Positions 28,513-38,005 of a DNA stretch of 64,000 nt are shown piece after piece (position 1 is the first letter of the stretch; the number at the start of each line of letters is the position of its first letter). Source of the DNA: Bradyrhizobium arachidis (GTDB lineage: Bacteria > Pseudomonadota > Alphaproteobacteria > Rhizobiales > Xanthobacteraceae); assembly GCF_024758505.1 (NCBI RefSeq), contig NZ_CP077970.1:1550001-1614000 (forward strand). The letters are read 5' to 3'. The translations under genes were made by a program, and so were the position numbers. The notes below the pieces were generated by a model that searched no databases, was not told where the DNA came from, and worked only from the letters and a program-made list of their open reading frames with translations.

Positions 28513-29481
28513 GTCGCAGTAATCCAGGGCGAAGGCGGCGAACGCCCAACAATTGGATTGAGGGCGGACATGGGTGCTTCGCCAATCCTTGAAACGTCAA
28601 ACAAGCCTTGGTCGTCGACAACGCCTGGTCAAATGCATGCGTGCGGTCACGATGGGCACACAGCCATGTTGCTTGGCGCCGCCAAATATCTTGCCAACAC
28701 GCGCAAATTCAAAGGTTCTGTTGCCTTGATCTTCCACGCCGCGGAGGAAGATGGTGGGGGTGACAGACTTGGCGGTCAAAAGATGGTCGAGGCAGGAATT
28801 ATGGAACGTATGGCATCTCACGGGTTTTTTGGTATGCATAACGTGCCGGGCATGGAGGTGAGCAAGTTCGGCATTTGTCATGGTCCGGTCACGGCCGCGC
28901 AGGACGATTTCGACATCGTCGTGAAGGGCAGGGGCGGCCATGCCGCGGCGCCGCATCGGACCATCGATCCCGTCGTGATTGCAGCGCAGATCATCCGAGG
29001 TCTACAAACTTTGGTCACGCGCGGCACGGACCCAATCGATTCGTTGGTGATCTCCGTGACCAAGTTGACTAGAGCTCAGGCCAACAACATCATACCCGAT
29101 CGCGTTGAAAGAGTGGTACCGTGAGGACCCTCGTACCTAGTCTTCGCGATTTCGCCGAACGGCAGATAATGGCGACCGCGCAAGGTATCGCTGGAGCGTT
29201 TGGTGCCGAGATCGAATCAACTACCAACGGTACGTGCCCGTCACCGTTAACCATGCGGCGGAGACGACTCTGGCGACCGAGGCTGCACATAAGCTCGTGG
29301 AACCTCACGCGGTTGACGACAAGCTGAGAGTTCGAATGGGGGCGGAGGATTTCGCCTACATGCTTGAGGCACGGCCGGGAGCCTTCATTTTTGTCGGTAA
29401 TGGGCCGACTGCTGACGTGCACCATCCCGCATGTGACTTTAACGACGAAGCTCTCCCTTACGGCATCGGTTACTGGGTAAA
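28505..29481 (+). pseudogene. Second M20 amidohydrolase copy, 5' truncated and interrupted by IS5
   Basis: Closely related to the intact M20 gene at 19553. It starts abruptly at GIVAVIQGEGGERPTIGLRA, where it meets the serine-recombinase remnant. Frameshifts occur near 29110 and 29220. At 29478-29481 (TAAA) it is cut by the IS5-type insertion, and the last 11 codons (NLVETVLAA and stop) lie on the other side at 32468-32502. The metal-ligand region HACGHDGHTAMLLGAA is still readable. Confidence 0.88.
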
Positions 29482-29977
29482 CGTCGTCCGTGAAGAGCGG
29501 CTATGCGATTGAGCTAGAATCGCATTTGCCGTTGTGGACTGTTTTCGATTGGAGGGTTTTGATGCTTCGAGCATCGGAACCCTGCAATTTCATTTTCAGG
29601 ATTCCGTCGAATCGCCGGTCATGATTCCGTCGTCGCATCGGAGGTGGCGATGCGACCGAAGAAGCACAGGACGACGGGATCGGGCGATCTGTTCCGGGCC
29701 AGGCTGGACCCAGATCATCAATATGAAGCACGAGCTGGTTCAGCTCGCCGGCAAAGTCGATTGGGACTGGATCGACAGTGAGATCGCGCCGCTCTATAGC
29801 GAGAACGGTCGGCCGGGCATCGCGACCCGCTTCATGATCGGGCTGCTGTTGCTTAAGCACATTTACGGGCTGTCCGATGAGAAGGTGTGCGAGCGCTGGC
29901 TCCACGACCCGTATTTCCAGTTCCTCACCGGCGAAGAGTTCTTCCAGCACGCGTTTACGCACGAACGCTCGGACCTG

Positions 29978-32284
29978 AGCCACTGGCGCAAGCGGCTCGG
30001 CGACAAGCTGGAGCTCTTGCTGGCCGAGAGCCTGCGGGTGGCGCACGAAGCCGGCGCGTTACGCAGCCAGGACCTCAAGCGCGTCACGATCGACACCACA
30101 ATGCAGCCGAAGGCCATCACCTTCCCGACCGATGCAAAGCTGCTGCATGCGGCCATCAAGGGGCTCAACCGCCTGACGAGGAGGCACGGCGTCAGGCTGC
30201 GGCAATCCTATTCTCGTGTGGCCAAGGCCGCCGCGATGATGGCAGGCCGCTACGCCCCGCCAAACGGTTCAGGCGGCATCAGCGGCAGTTGCGTGTCCTG
30301 CGCAGCCGGCTGGGCTAAATCATTCGCGACATTCGCCGCAAGATCGAGGGCCAGCCCGCACTGGAGGAGGCGTTCGCCCTTCCGCTCGGCCGGGCCTCGC
30401 AGATCCGCTCTCAGCAGCAGCGCCAGCGTGGCGGGAAGCTCTATTCCTTTCATGCCCCGGAGGTGGAGTGCAACGGCAAGGGCAAGGCCAGCGCACCTTA
30501 TGAGTTCGGCGTGAAGGCCTCCATCGTCACCAACAACCGCCGGGCTCCTGGGGGCCTGTTCGTGCTGCACGCCAGGGCGATGCCCGATAATCCGTACGAC
30601 CGTCATACCTTGCGGGACGTCATTGACCGCACCGAGACACTCACCGGCTGTCCGATCGAGCGGGCCAATGTCGACAAGGGATACCGCGGCCACGACGCGC
30701 AAAATCGGCGTCGCGTCTTCATCTCCGGCCAGAAGCGCGGCGTCTTCTCAAAGGCCGCGCAGGAGACGCTGCCAACGCTCTCCTCTCAGCCGTCGGCCAC
30801 AACTTGTATGGGGTGTCGCCTGTCAAGAGCTCTTAGCAAGTCTTCTCCTTCACCGAGGGGGGCAGTTGTGTGCATCAAGTTCGGCAAATTGATCATGGGG
30901 CCGGCGAAGCCATCCCCTCGGAGCCGCCGTCGCTCGCTTGCCCCACGCGCAGCGCTGGCGAGCGACAGCGGCGGAGAGGGGTGGCCCATCCTCTTGGTGG
31001 GCCTGAGCATGACAGGCGGGAGGGCACGGACCTCGACCTCGGCGATCGCCTTCTTCAAGCCCGGATGGTAATCAGATATTGCGAACTCCATGGCATGGCG
31101 CGACTGAGAGACATTCCGAGGGAGCCTGCAATATCCGGCGGCCATCGCGCCGCGTACTTGTATGCGGTCGAACGCAGTGTTCGACCATGATGCAGCAATG
31201 CGCATCTCAAGCGAAGCTCGGGCAGCGGGCCCATTCTTCCGCGAGGTCATATGGACCAAGTTGTGGCGCGGGTCACCGCCACCTCGGAGTATCAGGGCTC
31301 GGCGGTTGCTTCGCCAAGCCCCAATTGAGGTGTCGCGTCGCGCGTTCATGCTACCGGGCGGGCGTAACTTGATCCCTACAGGTATTTCGCCTGTCGTCGT
31401 CAAGCGCCAGAACGCAATGAGCAATTTACGCGCGAGCGCCACGATCATGGTCTTGCGCGTACCGCCGCGCGCGTCGGCCGCGCGAGTATGGAACCATTGC
31501 CAGCGCGTGCAAGGCCCTTCTCCCGTCTTCGCCTGTCGCTCTCATCGGGAGCGCCCGTGAGGCCCGCGTAACGCGCGACCGCTCTGCGATCTCTCAATTG
31601 CCGGGAGAGGATCATGCACGAGCATGTCCGCTGTTTCGATTCCAACGCCAATGATCCGCGCCAGCAATTTGACCATCGCGTGCGCTCCGCTCTCGGAAAC
31701 CTGCAAACGATGTAATCGAGCCGCCTCGATCTCCCTGATCTGCTCTCTGACGAGGCGAAGGCGGGCCGTCCCGGCGCATCTCGGCGATAGTGTTGGGTGG
31801 GAGAAGCACTCCTGCCGGCGTGCGCAGCGTCTCGAGCTGCTTTGACGCATGACGCAGCGTCGGCTTGAAATTGCGAATACCCAGGCGAACGAGACATGCC
31901 TTCATTCGATTGATAATGCTGGTCTGATGGCTGACAAGGTTCTCACGCTCGCGGTTCGGATGTCGGGCGTCCTCTTCATCGAGACTTGGGATTGCCGCCA
32001 TTTGGCAATGGTCCGGCTCTCCGCGTAGCTAACCGAGAAGAGCGCGCTTCAAATGCTCGGTGTCGAGACGATCGGTTTTAGCCCGCCGGTGCTCGCGGGG
32101 GACGGCGACGCTTGTTGAGTGGATAACGAAGGCCTCGACGCCACGAGCCCGCAGCCACCGCGCCAGCCAAAAACCATCGCGACCGGCCTCAAAGCCGACT
32201 GCTATACGTGTGATCGCGTGCCCAACGTTTGCGGCCTCCTCGCGCCAGTGATGTAGCAACCGGAGCAGCGCGTCTTCGTCGGCG
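29978..32284 (+). repeat. Long direct repeat, unit 1 (partner at 42773-45079)
   Basis: About 2.3 kb nearly identical to 42773-45079 at a constant offset of 12,795 bp. The differences seen are one base at about 30104 (CAG versus CGG) and one near 32238 (CCTCCT versus CCTCTT). It covers the middle of the IS5-type transposase and most of the nested IS110. Outside this block the two IS5 copies differ clearly. Confidence 0.92.
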
Positions 32285-32355
32285 ATGCATGGGGGTGCTC
32301 CATTGCTCATGACCAGCCTCAATACTCTCACGGCTTTGCCGGTCACCCCATAGTA
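30806..32355 (-). mobile_element. IS110-family (IS1111-like) element inside IS5 copy 1
   Basis: Short inverted repeats TATGGGGTG near 30807 and CACCCCATA near 32345 mark the ends. The transposase reads on the minus strand: FEAGRDGFWLARWLRARGVE, REHRRAKTDRLDTEHLKRAL, then a TAG at 32031-32029 where Trp is expected, MAAIPSLDEEDARHPNRERE, RIIGVGIETADMLVHD, ARYAGLTGAPDES and TMIVALARKLLIAFW in different frames. A 140-bp deletion at 32284/32285, relative to copy 2, removes the start codon. It is inactive. Confidence 0.85.
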
Positions 32356-32739
32356 CCTTCCGCCGCATCCTCGCCTGGCTCAGGAAGCTCTTGCGCTTCA
32401 TCCTGATCGTCCTTTGGCGCGCCTTCGCAACCCCGGTCGCTCTCAACCCCGCTTGTTAACGGACGACTAAATCTTGTCGAGACGGTTCTGGCTGCTTGAA
32501 GATTAGGCAGGCAAAAACATCGTGATGTGTAGTCGAGCCTAGAGCTGAACCGCGTCCTTCAGCTCAGGGCATCGGGCCACGCCCAGCCCGTCGAGCCAAG
32601 AAGGTGATCCTGCCATCATGCAGCCCCGCATGACTTTCCAATTGACGCTCAAACTAAATACGTGAGGCGATTGCAGCAGCAATCGCCAGTGCTTGAAATC
32701 ATTAGTCAGCAGCTAATTGACCGCGAAGGTTCGTCGCGT

Positions 32740-32925
32740 CGCACTTCCAGAAGTGGGGCTCAGATGGAGATTGTCGGGCAAGTGCGATCCGCGGCTCAAG
32801 GTAGTGCGCGCGTCTCTATCGCACGAGCGACGTCGCGTGATGATATCTGTGGTCCCACCGCTCGCCGAATCCGAAGCTGAGATAGACGAAATTATGATCG
32901 AGCTTATTGGGCGACGAAGCAAGTG
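32740..32925 (+). pseudogene. Fragment of a class III aminotransferase 3' end
   Basis: Matches the intact aminotransferase at 10690-10890 in broken frames: CDPRLKVVRASLSHERR corresponds to FDPSLKVGARVSKAARDR, and VPPLAESEAEIDEIMIEL corresponds to APPLVTTKAEIDEIVSI. The stretch for GLIARPMPHG is deleted. The rest of 32503-33279 carries no other recognisable gene. Confidence 0.6.
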
Positions 32926-33234
32926 ATAGGCGAACTCCTCGACTGATATTGAACATGAATGCCTATGCACTAGGCCTAGCGCGCCGCCCTAAACCATTGC
33001 CAGCTCGCATATGCCAGACATTCAAGGGCGCAGGGCATTTCGGAGATCGGCCGATGTCGGATGACTGAACTACAAAAGGCGACCGTCTCGTCCGCATCGC
33101 GCTCGCGCGCAGAATTTCCTCGATACAGGCGGCCAAATGGACGAAAATGTGCTTGCGAGCGAAAGTAACATTTCGCACGCAACGGTTCGGGGGGCTGCAG
33201 ATCCATTTTCACCCGCGACGCGTTTTGTTAGAAC

Positions 33235-33275
33235 TCTAGAATCCCAACCCAAGATACCTTCAAGCCAAGGAGCTA
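33235..33275 (+). promoter_or_regulatory. Leader of the M24 gene with conserved TCTAGARTCCCAA element
   Basis: TCTAGAATCCCAA at 33235-33247 matches TCTAGAGTCCCAA at 9505-9517 with one difference. They begin 45 and 46 bases before the respective start codons. AAGGAGC at about 33267-33273 is the ribosome-binding site. The element could be an operator or part of a promoter. Confidence 0.45.
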
Positions 33276-33279
33276 GAAA

Positions 33280-34458
33280 ATGACAATTGGTCGAGGACTG
33301 CAGGCATTCCCGCGCGCGGAATACTTGCGCAGGGTTGCGGCAGTGAAGGCAGAAATGGCTCGGCTCGACATTCACGCGCTCGTCGTAAACAACGCAGCGA
33401 ACGTGGCCTATCTTTCAGGTTACACCGTATCCGGGTCGTGGGGAATTCTTCCACAAGCTCTGGTGGTCGCGATTGACAAGGAGGAGCCCACGTTGATCGT
33501 GCGCCAAAGCGACGCGCCGGCGGCCATCCATCAGACGTTCCTGGAGCGCGCCAACGTGATTGGCTTTCGAGAAGGCCTCGTTGGCAAGCAGGGCGTTGAT
33601 GGCTTTGATGCCGTAATCGACTTTCTCCAAGAAGCTGGCATGGCGAATCGCGGCTTAGGCGTTGAAGTAAGCTACCTGCCGCCGCAGACGACGGAAAAGT
33701 TCAAGGCGAGACTGCCGAAAGCGAAGATCATCGATTGCACCAAGGCTGTAGCCTGGATTCGATTTATAAAATCCGATCTTGAAATATCCGTCATGCGGGA
33801 GGCTGCTGCCATCGCGGATGCTGGCATCCTGCGTGCCGCGGAAGTCATTCGCCCTGGTGTGCGGGAGGCTGACGCCGTAGCCGAGATCGTGGCGACCCTC
33901 GTGCGCGGGGCTAACGGTAAGTCCGGAACAAACATACCCCCGATCTACTTATGCTCCTCGCCCCGGACAGGTACATGCCACATTCGCTGGAGTGAAGATA
34001 CCTTTCGGGATGGTTCCCAAGTGAATCTCGAATTGGGCGGCTCCCGTTATGGGTACTATGTAGGGCTCATGCGCACCTACTCCATTGGAGCGCCGTCCGA
34101 TCGTCTGCGCAGTCTCCATGAGGCAGAGGTTGCTGGTCTTGAAGCCGCGCTCGAAACAGTCCGGCCGGGTGCCACGTGCAGCGACGTCGCCAATGCGTTC
34201 TATCGGACGAGCAAGAAGATGGGCTTTAACAAGGAGTCGCGCTGTGGTTACCCAATTGGCATTAATTGGACGGAGCCGACGGCGAGCCTGCAGGATGGCG
34301 ATATGACGGAGCTGAAGCCGAACATGACCTTTCACCTGATGCTCGGCAACTGGATCGACGAAGACTTCGGCTATGTCATCAGCGAGACATTCCGAGTAAC
34401 CGAGTCTGGTGCCGAGGTGTTGACTAGCGCGCCACGAAGGCTGTTCGAGGTTGGCTGA
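33280..34458 (+). CDS. M24-family hydrolase, ectoine-hydrolase (DoeA/EutD)-like
   Basis: 392-residue creatinase/aminopeptidase-P fold protein. The N-terminal creatinase domain spans residues 10-160 (ALVVNNAANVAYLSGYTVSG). The C-terminal pita-bread domain spans 170-385 (VAWIRFIKSDLEISVMREAA, HIRWSEDTFRDGSQVNLELG, GYYVGLMRTYSIG, RCGYPIGINWTEPTASLQDG, ELKPNMTFHLMLGNWIDED, and FGYVISETFRVTESGAEVL). These C-terminal blocks and the ending PRRLFEVG resemble DoeA, which opens ectoine to N-acetyl-diaminobutyrate. The first metal-ligand Asp of classic aminopeptidases is Glu here (LELG), as in the non-peptidase branch. Substrate is inferred; a dipeptidase or another cyclic-amidine hydrolase is possible. 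It is first in a same-strand series up to 38005. Confidence 0.82.
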   Translation: MTIGRGLQAFPRAEYLRRVAAVKAEMARLDIHALVVNNAANVAYLSGYTVSGSWGILPQALVVAIDKEEPTLIVRQSDAPAAIHQTFLERANVIGFREGLVGKQGVDGFDAVIDFLQEAGMANRGLGVEVSYLPPQTTEKFKARLPKAKIIDCTKAVAWIRFIKSDLEISVMREAAAIADAGILRAAEVIRPGVREADAVAEIVATLVRGANGKSGTNIPPIYLCSSPRTGTCHIRWSEDTFRDGSQVNLELGGSRYGYYVGLMRTYSIGAPSDRLRSLHEAEVAGLEAALETVRPGATCSDVANAFYRTSKKMGFNKESRCGYPIGINWTEPTASLQDGDMTELKPNMTFHLMLGNWIDEDFGYVISETFRVTESGAEVLTSAPRRLFEVG

Positions 34459-34759
34459 ACTGGTGGGAAGTCGTCGGGGCGAAGTCGCAGTCTGCGTTGC
34501 GCCTAAGAAGGCCCTAGTGAATCGAGTGTGTCTCCACGACGTGTGCTGCGCACCCCAACGTCCGGCGGGTCGTGCGCACGTGAAATCCCTGACGCTTTCC
34601 AGGATTGCCGATGCGCCAAGCCGCGGCTACATTTGAGATTAAAAATGTCTCGCTCGCACGCAGCGGTTGTCACGATGCGCCGTGGTGCCGCGATGTATGA
34701 CGGCCTGACGGCTCGCGGGCCGGCGCTTGAGGAAAAACTCCGGAGGTTTTGGAGCTTTA
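34459..34759 (+). other. Intergenic, with a possible ABC-ATPase N-terminal remnant
   Basis: ATG at about 34611 opens a short frame reading MRQAAATFEIKNVSLARSG, which resembles the first beta-strand region of an ABC ATPase, then stops within about 25 codons. It may be a remnant. GGAG at 34751-34754 serves the next gene. Confidence 0.3.
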
Positions 34760-35512
34760 ATGACTCGTATCGCATCGCAAGTGAAACCCAAATCATCATT
34801 CTACGGTGCGCCCGTTGGCATCTTGCAGCTGGAGCGTCCCCGGGACCCGTTTGTTCGTCCGTTCATCCCCGGCAGCGTCGGTAATGCCAGCACGTGGAGT
34901 GTTCCTGTCAGGTACAAGACAGTGTCTGGCCTCAGTTTCGAGCGGGTTATCGCCGGGGATTTGGCGCCTGCAGTGATTCAGGCCGCCCTAGAACTCGCCA
35001 CCGAAGGCTCCCAACTGATCACCTCGAACTGTGGGTTCATGATACGCTACCAAGAGATGGTTCGCGACGCGACCGACATACCCGTGCTCCTATCCAGCCT
35101 ATCGCTTGGACCGTTTCTCGAACGCACGCTCCCGCGCAACCAGGCGCTCGGCATCATTACAGCCAGTTCGTCCTTGATGACACCAAATCTACTGGAATCA
35201 GCTGGGTTGCCACCCAATTCCCGGCGTGTGGTCATCCGCGGGCTCGAGGACGCTGCCTCGTTCGCCGCTGCTTTTCTTACCGCCACCGGCGATCTCGAGG
35301 TCAGCGCGGTTGAGACTGAGATTGTCGATGCCGCAAAGGATTTGCTCAATGATCGCCAGGATATTGGAATACTGCTTCTCGAGTGCTCGGAGTTCCCGCC
35401 TTACGCTGCGGCGGTTCAGCGCGCGACGGGCATTCCGGTGTTCGACTTCACCTCGATGGTCGAGTTTTTCGTTCGTGGACTAGTACGTAGACCGTTTAAT
35501 GGACTACTCTAA
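34760..35512 (+). CDS. Asp/Glu/hydantoin racemase-superfamily protein (copy A)
   Basis: About 250 residues. Features: GAPVGILQLERPRDPF near the N-terminus, GSQLITSNCGFMIRYQ with the first candidate catalytic Cys, then NQALGIITASSSLM, and GILLLECSEFPPYAAAVQR with the second candidate Cys. Two Cys in these positions are the signature of cofactor-independent racemases and their decarboxylase/isomerase relatives. The start at 34760 has GGAG 7 bases upstream. It lies between the M24 and DadA-like genes, so it may act on the same amino acid. It does not resemble EutA closely. A homologue begins at 63663. Confidence 0.82.
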   Translation: MTRIASQVKPKSSFYGAPVGILQLERPRDPFVRPFIPGSVGNASTWSVPVRYKTVSGLSFERVIAGDLAPAVIQAALELATEGSQLITSNCGFMIRYQEMVRDATDIPVLLSSLSLGPFLERTLPRNQALGIITASSSLMTPNLLESAGLPPNSRRVVIRGLEDAASFAAAFLTATGDLEVSAVETEIVDAAKDLLNDRQDIGILLLECSEFPPYAAAVQRATGIPVFDFTSMVEFFVRGLVRRPFNGLL

Positions 35513-35709
35513 CTGCACAGGGTCAAGAATTGCGCGCACATCGAGTCCGCGCGCCTTCGCCAAGAGTCCGACAGGTCTGTCAGTCGCCCTCGATGTGAGC
35601 GTGCTAAGGACTTCGTAAGACGCCGCATAGGCGCGGCTGCCGCGTCCCTGCGCATTGGCTGCGGCAGGCCATCGCACGCGTTTTTGGCCGAGCTTGGTAT
35701 CAGGAAAGC

Positions 35710-36957
35710 ATGGCTACGATAGAAGACATCGTCGTGATCGGTGCAGGCATCGTCGGTGCGGCTTGCGCGGCTCGTTTAGTAATGGCCGGAAAGAAGGTTG
35801 TCATTCTCGATCGGGTTCCGCCGGGGACGTCGTGTTCATTTGGTAACGCTGGAGGGTTAAGTCCAACTGTTTGCCTTCCTCTTGCAACCCCAAGTATGTA
35901 CAGCCAAATCCCCGGCTGGCTCATGCGTCGGGATGGGCCGCTCGCAATTGACCCGAAGTACCTACTGACAGCCTTACCTTGGCTGCTGCGTTTTATGTGG
36001 GCGGGTCTGCCTAGCCGTTCGCGTATCGCGGCCAAGGGCATGTACAGTTTAATGCATCGCTTGTTCGATGACTACGAGCCTCTGTTGGAGTTTGCGGGCG
36101 CGCAGTCCTTGATTCATCGCGTCGGGCAACTCTACGTGTTCAGCACCGAATCTGGATTTGCCAAGGAGCAGGCTGCGATCAAGGTCCGCGAAGCATTAGG
36201 CTTCGAACAAAAGCTTTTGCTCGGTATTTCCGACATCAGGGAATACGAGCCTGAGCTGGATGATCGATTCACGAACGGCGTATATCTTCCCGGGAACGGA
36301 CATTGCTCGAACGCGCATCGGCTTGTCGAGTTGCTCGTGGAAGCGAGTGTACGGTCAGGCGCAAGATTCGTCGCGGGAAACGTCACTCGGCTAGAGCCTG
36401 CAGGGACCCTCGTGCGCGTGCACGGCCTTTCCGAAACGCTTCACGCTCGTCATGTGGTCCTCGCAGGAGGAATCTGGTCAAATGAGCTGCTGAAGTCGTT
36501 GAGCTATCGGGTTCCTCTCGAGAGCCATCGCGGTTATCACATCCATGCACCCTGTGAGTTTGTTCGTCCTCGCCGTAACGTTGTTTGGGCTGAGATGAAG
36601 GTGGTCGCTACGCCCATGGACAGCGGAGTTCGTATTGCCGGAACCGCCGAAATTGCCGGTCTGAAGGCCCCGCCGAGAGAAGCTCGTTACGCGTTGCTTG
36701 AGGATACCGCGCGGCGGATGTATCCCAGACTCGATGTCACTGGCGCGTCGAGGTGGATGGGTCATCGTCCGTGCACGCCGGATTCCTTGCCTGTCATTGG
36801 CCCCTTGCCACGTGAGCGCCGGATAATTTGCGCGCTGGGTCATGGCCACATTGGCCTATCGGCGGCCTCCTTCACAGGCCGTGTCGTGGCACAGATCGTC
36901 GCAGACAATGACGTAAGGAACGAATGGGCGCCTTTCTCCATCGAGCGTTTTCTCTGA
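35710..36957 (+). CDS. FAD-dependent D-amino-acid dehydrogenase-like oxidoreductase
   Basis: 415-residue DAO/DadA-type flavoprotein that oxidises an amino acid to its imino/oxo acid and passes electrons to the respiratory chain. The FAD-binding Rossmann motif is at residues 7-12 (VVIGAGIVGAACAARLV), followed by VVILDR. Other marks: GTSCSFGNAGGLSP, VLAGGIWSNELLKSL, ESHRGYHIH, MGHRPCTPDSLPVIGPLP and ALGHGHIGLSAA near the C-terminus. AGGA precedes the ATG by 6 bases. With a racemase-family enzyme upstream, it could form an L-to-D racemisation plus oxidation pair. The next gene starts 22 bp downstream, so they are likely co-transcribed. Confidence 0.9.
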   Translation: MATIEDIVVIGAGIVGAACAARLVMAGKKVVILDRVPPGTSCSFGNAGGLSPTVCLPLATPSMYSQIPGWLMRRDGPLAIDPKYLLTALPWLLRFMWAGLPSRSRIAAKGMYSLMHRLFDDYEPLLEFAGAQSLIHRVGQLYVFSTESGFAKEQAAIKVREALGFEQKLLLGISDIREYEPELDDRFTNGVYLPGNGHCSNAHRLVELLVEASVRSGARFVAGNVTRLEPAGTLVRVHGLSETLHARHVVLAGGIWSNELLKSLSYRVPLESHRGYHIHAPCEFVRPRRNVVWAEMKVVATPMDSGVRIAGTAEIAGLKAPPREARYALLEDTARRMYPRLDVTGASRWMGHRPCTPDSLPVIGPLPRERRIICALGHGHIGLSAASFTGRVVAQIVADNDVRNEWAPFSIERFL

Positions 36958-36979
36958 TCTTAGGAAGCTGTGGCAAAAA

Positions 36980-38005
36980 ATGATCCCCACTTACCTTGAC
37001 GAAAATGCTGTTCGCGAGTCTCTGACCGATGACGAAGTGTACGAAATCGTGCAGAGCACGTTGCGCGCCCTCCACGAAGGAACGGCAATCCCGGGTCCGA
37101 AGGCGGGCTTCGGTGTCCAAGTAGGAGGTGACAACCGCTATATAGGTACCGTGTCCGGGTGCATTCTCGCCTCCAACGCGGCGGGTGTGAAGTGGTTCAT
37201 GACTTCCGATCGAAGCGCGAATCGCGGCTTGCCCCGTGTACCTGCGACGATTTTGATATGCGACGCAAGAACTGGCCAGCTCGCCGGTGTCTTGGATGCA
37301 ACGCGGCTAACCTCTCTTCGGACTGCGGCCATGGCCGTAGCATGCAGCCTGCAAGTGAGCAAAACACAAGTGTTGCCGAAGGTTGCAATAATCGGTGCTG
37401 GAACGGTCGGCACCGAAGTCGCCCGGTACTTTGCGCAGTCCGGGCGCGTAGCGCGAATAGCCGTGGCCGCGAGATCTGCCGCAGCTGTGCATCGGGCCTC
37501 GACCGCGATCCAGGCGGTGGCCAATGAGCGCGTCCAGGTGCAGGGAACAATTGACGTGCGGGCCGCCGTCAGCGACGCTGAGATCGTGGTAACTGCCACG
37601 AGCGTCCCGAACGACATGACTCTGGTAGAGCACCAATGGCTTAGTCCTGATGCGATCATTTGCACCCTCGGTTCTCACCGAGAGATCGATCTCCAGATCA
37701 TTCACGAAGCCGCGCATATCCTGGTTGATGACCCGGACGGCAGTCAGCGGCGTGGCAACCTGGCCGGAGAGCTCAAATCTGGTGTCATTGCAATCGATCG
37801 TCTGTCGAACGTCGGAGAGCTGATGGCGAATCGATGGAGGCCGACTCGGCCTGGGCGAGTCCTACTCGCCTTGGTAGGTATCGGAGTTTTAGATGTGGCC
37901 CTGGGCGCACAGGCGCTAGCCAATGCGCGCGGCAACGGACGGGGACTGCCGCTGCTCACGCGATTGGCCAGCCAAGGCCTCGTTCCAGCAAACAGAGATC
38001 GATGA
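36980..38005 (+). CDS. Ornithine cyclodeaminase / mu-crystallin family protein
   Basis: 341-residue NAD(P)-binding protein. The N-terminal substrate domain shows GGDNRYIGTVSGCILASNAA and GVKWFMTSDRSANRG. LAGVLDATRLTSLRTAAMA is the family signature around residues 95-115. The Rossmann fold is VAIIGAGTVGTEVARYFAQS near 134-153, followed by VAARSAAAVHRA. Members act as ornithine or lysine cyclodeaminases, alanine dehydrogenases or cyclic imine (ketimine) reductases. Next to a DadA-like enzyme, reduction or deamination of an imino acid is plausible. It is not close to EutC of hydroxyectoine catabolism as far as I can judge. Confidence 0.87.
   Translation: MIPTYLDENAVRESLTDDEVYEIVQSTLRALHEGTAIPGPKAGFGVQVGGDNRYIGTVSGCILASNAAGVKWFMTSDRSANRGLPRVPATILICDARTGQLAGVLDATRLTSLRTAAMAVACSLQVSKTQVLPKVAIIGAGTVGTEVARYFAQSGRVARIAVAARSAAAVHRASTAIQAVANERVQVQGTIDVRAAVSDAEIVVTATSVPNDMTLVEHQWLSPDAIICTLGSHREIDLQIIHEAAHILVDDPDGSQRRGNLAGELKSGVIAIDRLSNVGELMANRWRPTRPGRVLLALVGIGVLDVALGAQALANARGNGRGLPLLTRLASQGLVPANRDR

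Larger units (their letters stand above)
29650..32459 (+). pseudogene. IS5-family transposase, copy 1 (frameshifts plus IS110 insertion)
   Basis: Starts at ATG 29650 (MRPKKHRTTGSGDLFRARLD). A one-base insertion near 29711 shifts the frame. The frame QIINMKHELVQLAGKVDWDW then runs to about 30265, where a second shift breaks the YAxxxQFRRHQRQLRVLRSRL block. The DDE core follows (YSFHAPEVECNGKGKASAPY, IERANVDKGYRGHDAQNR), and then IS110 interrupts at 30806. The tail RILAWLRKLLRFILIVLWRA, ending at TAA 32457, lies beyond it. Confidence 0.85.
29482..32467 (+). mobile_element. IS5-family element, copy 1, carrying a nested IS110
   Basis: The left end CGTCGTCCGTGAAGAGCGG and the complement of the right end, GTCGTCCGTTAACAAGCGG, match. 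TAAA lies on both sides (29478-29481, 32468-32471), and removing the element restores the M20 reading frame at this point. The element is interrupted by an IS110-group insertion at 30806-32355. The transposase is broken by frameshifts. Confidence 0.88.

Noticed and set aside
34760..38005. Assignment of the racemase-family and cyclodeaminase-family genes as eutA and eutC of hydroxyectoine catabolism
   Set aside because: Their visible motifs differ from what I recall of EutA and EutC, and eutB is absent. Only the superfamily call is safe.
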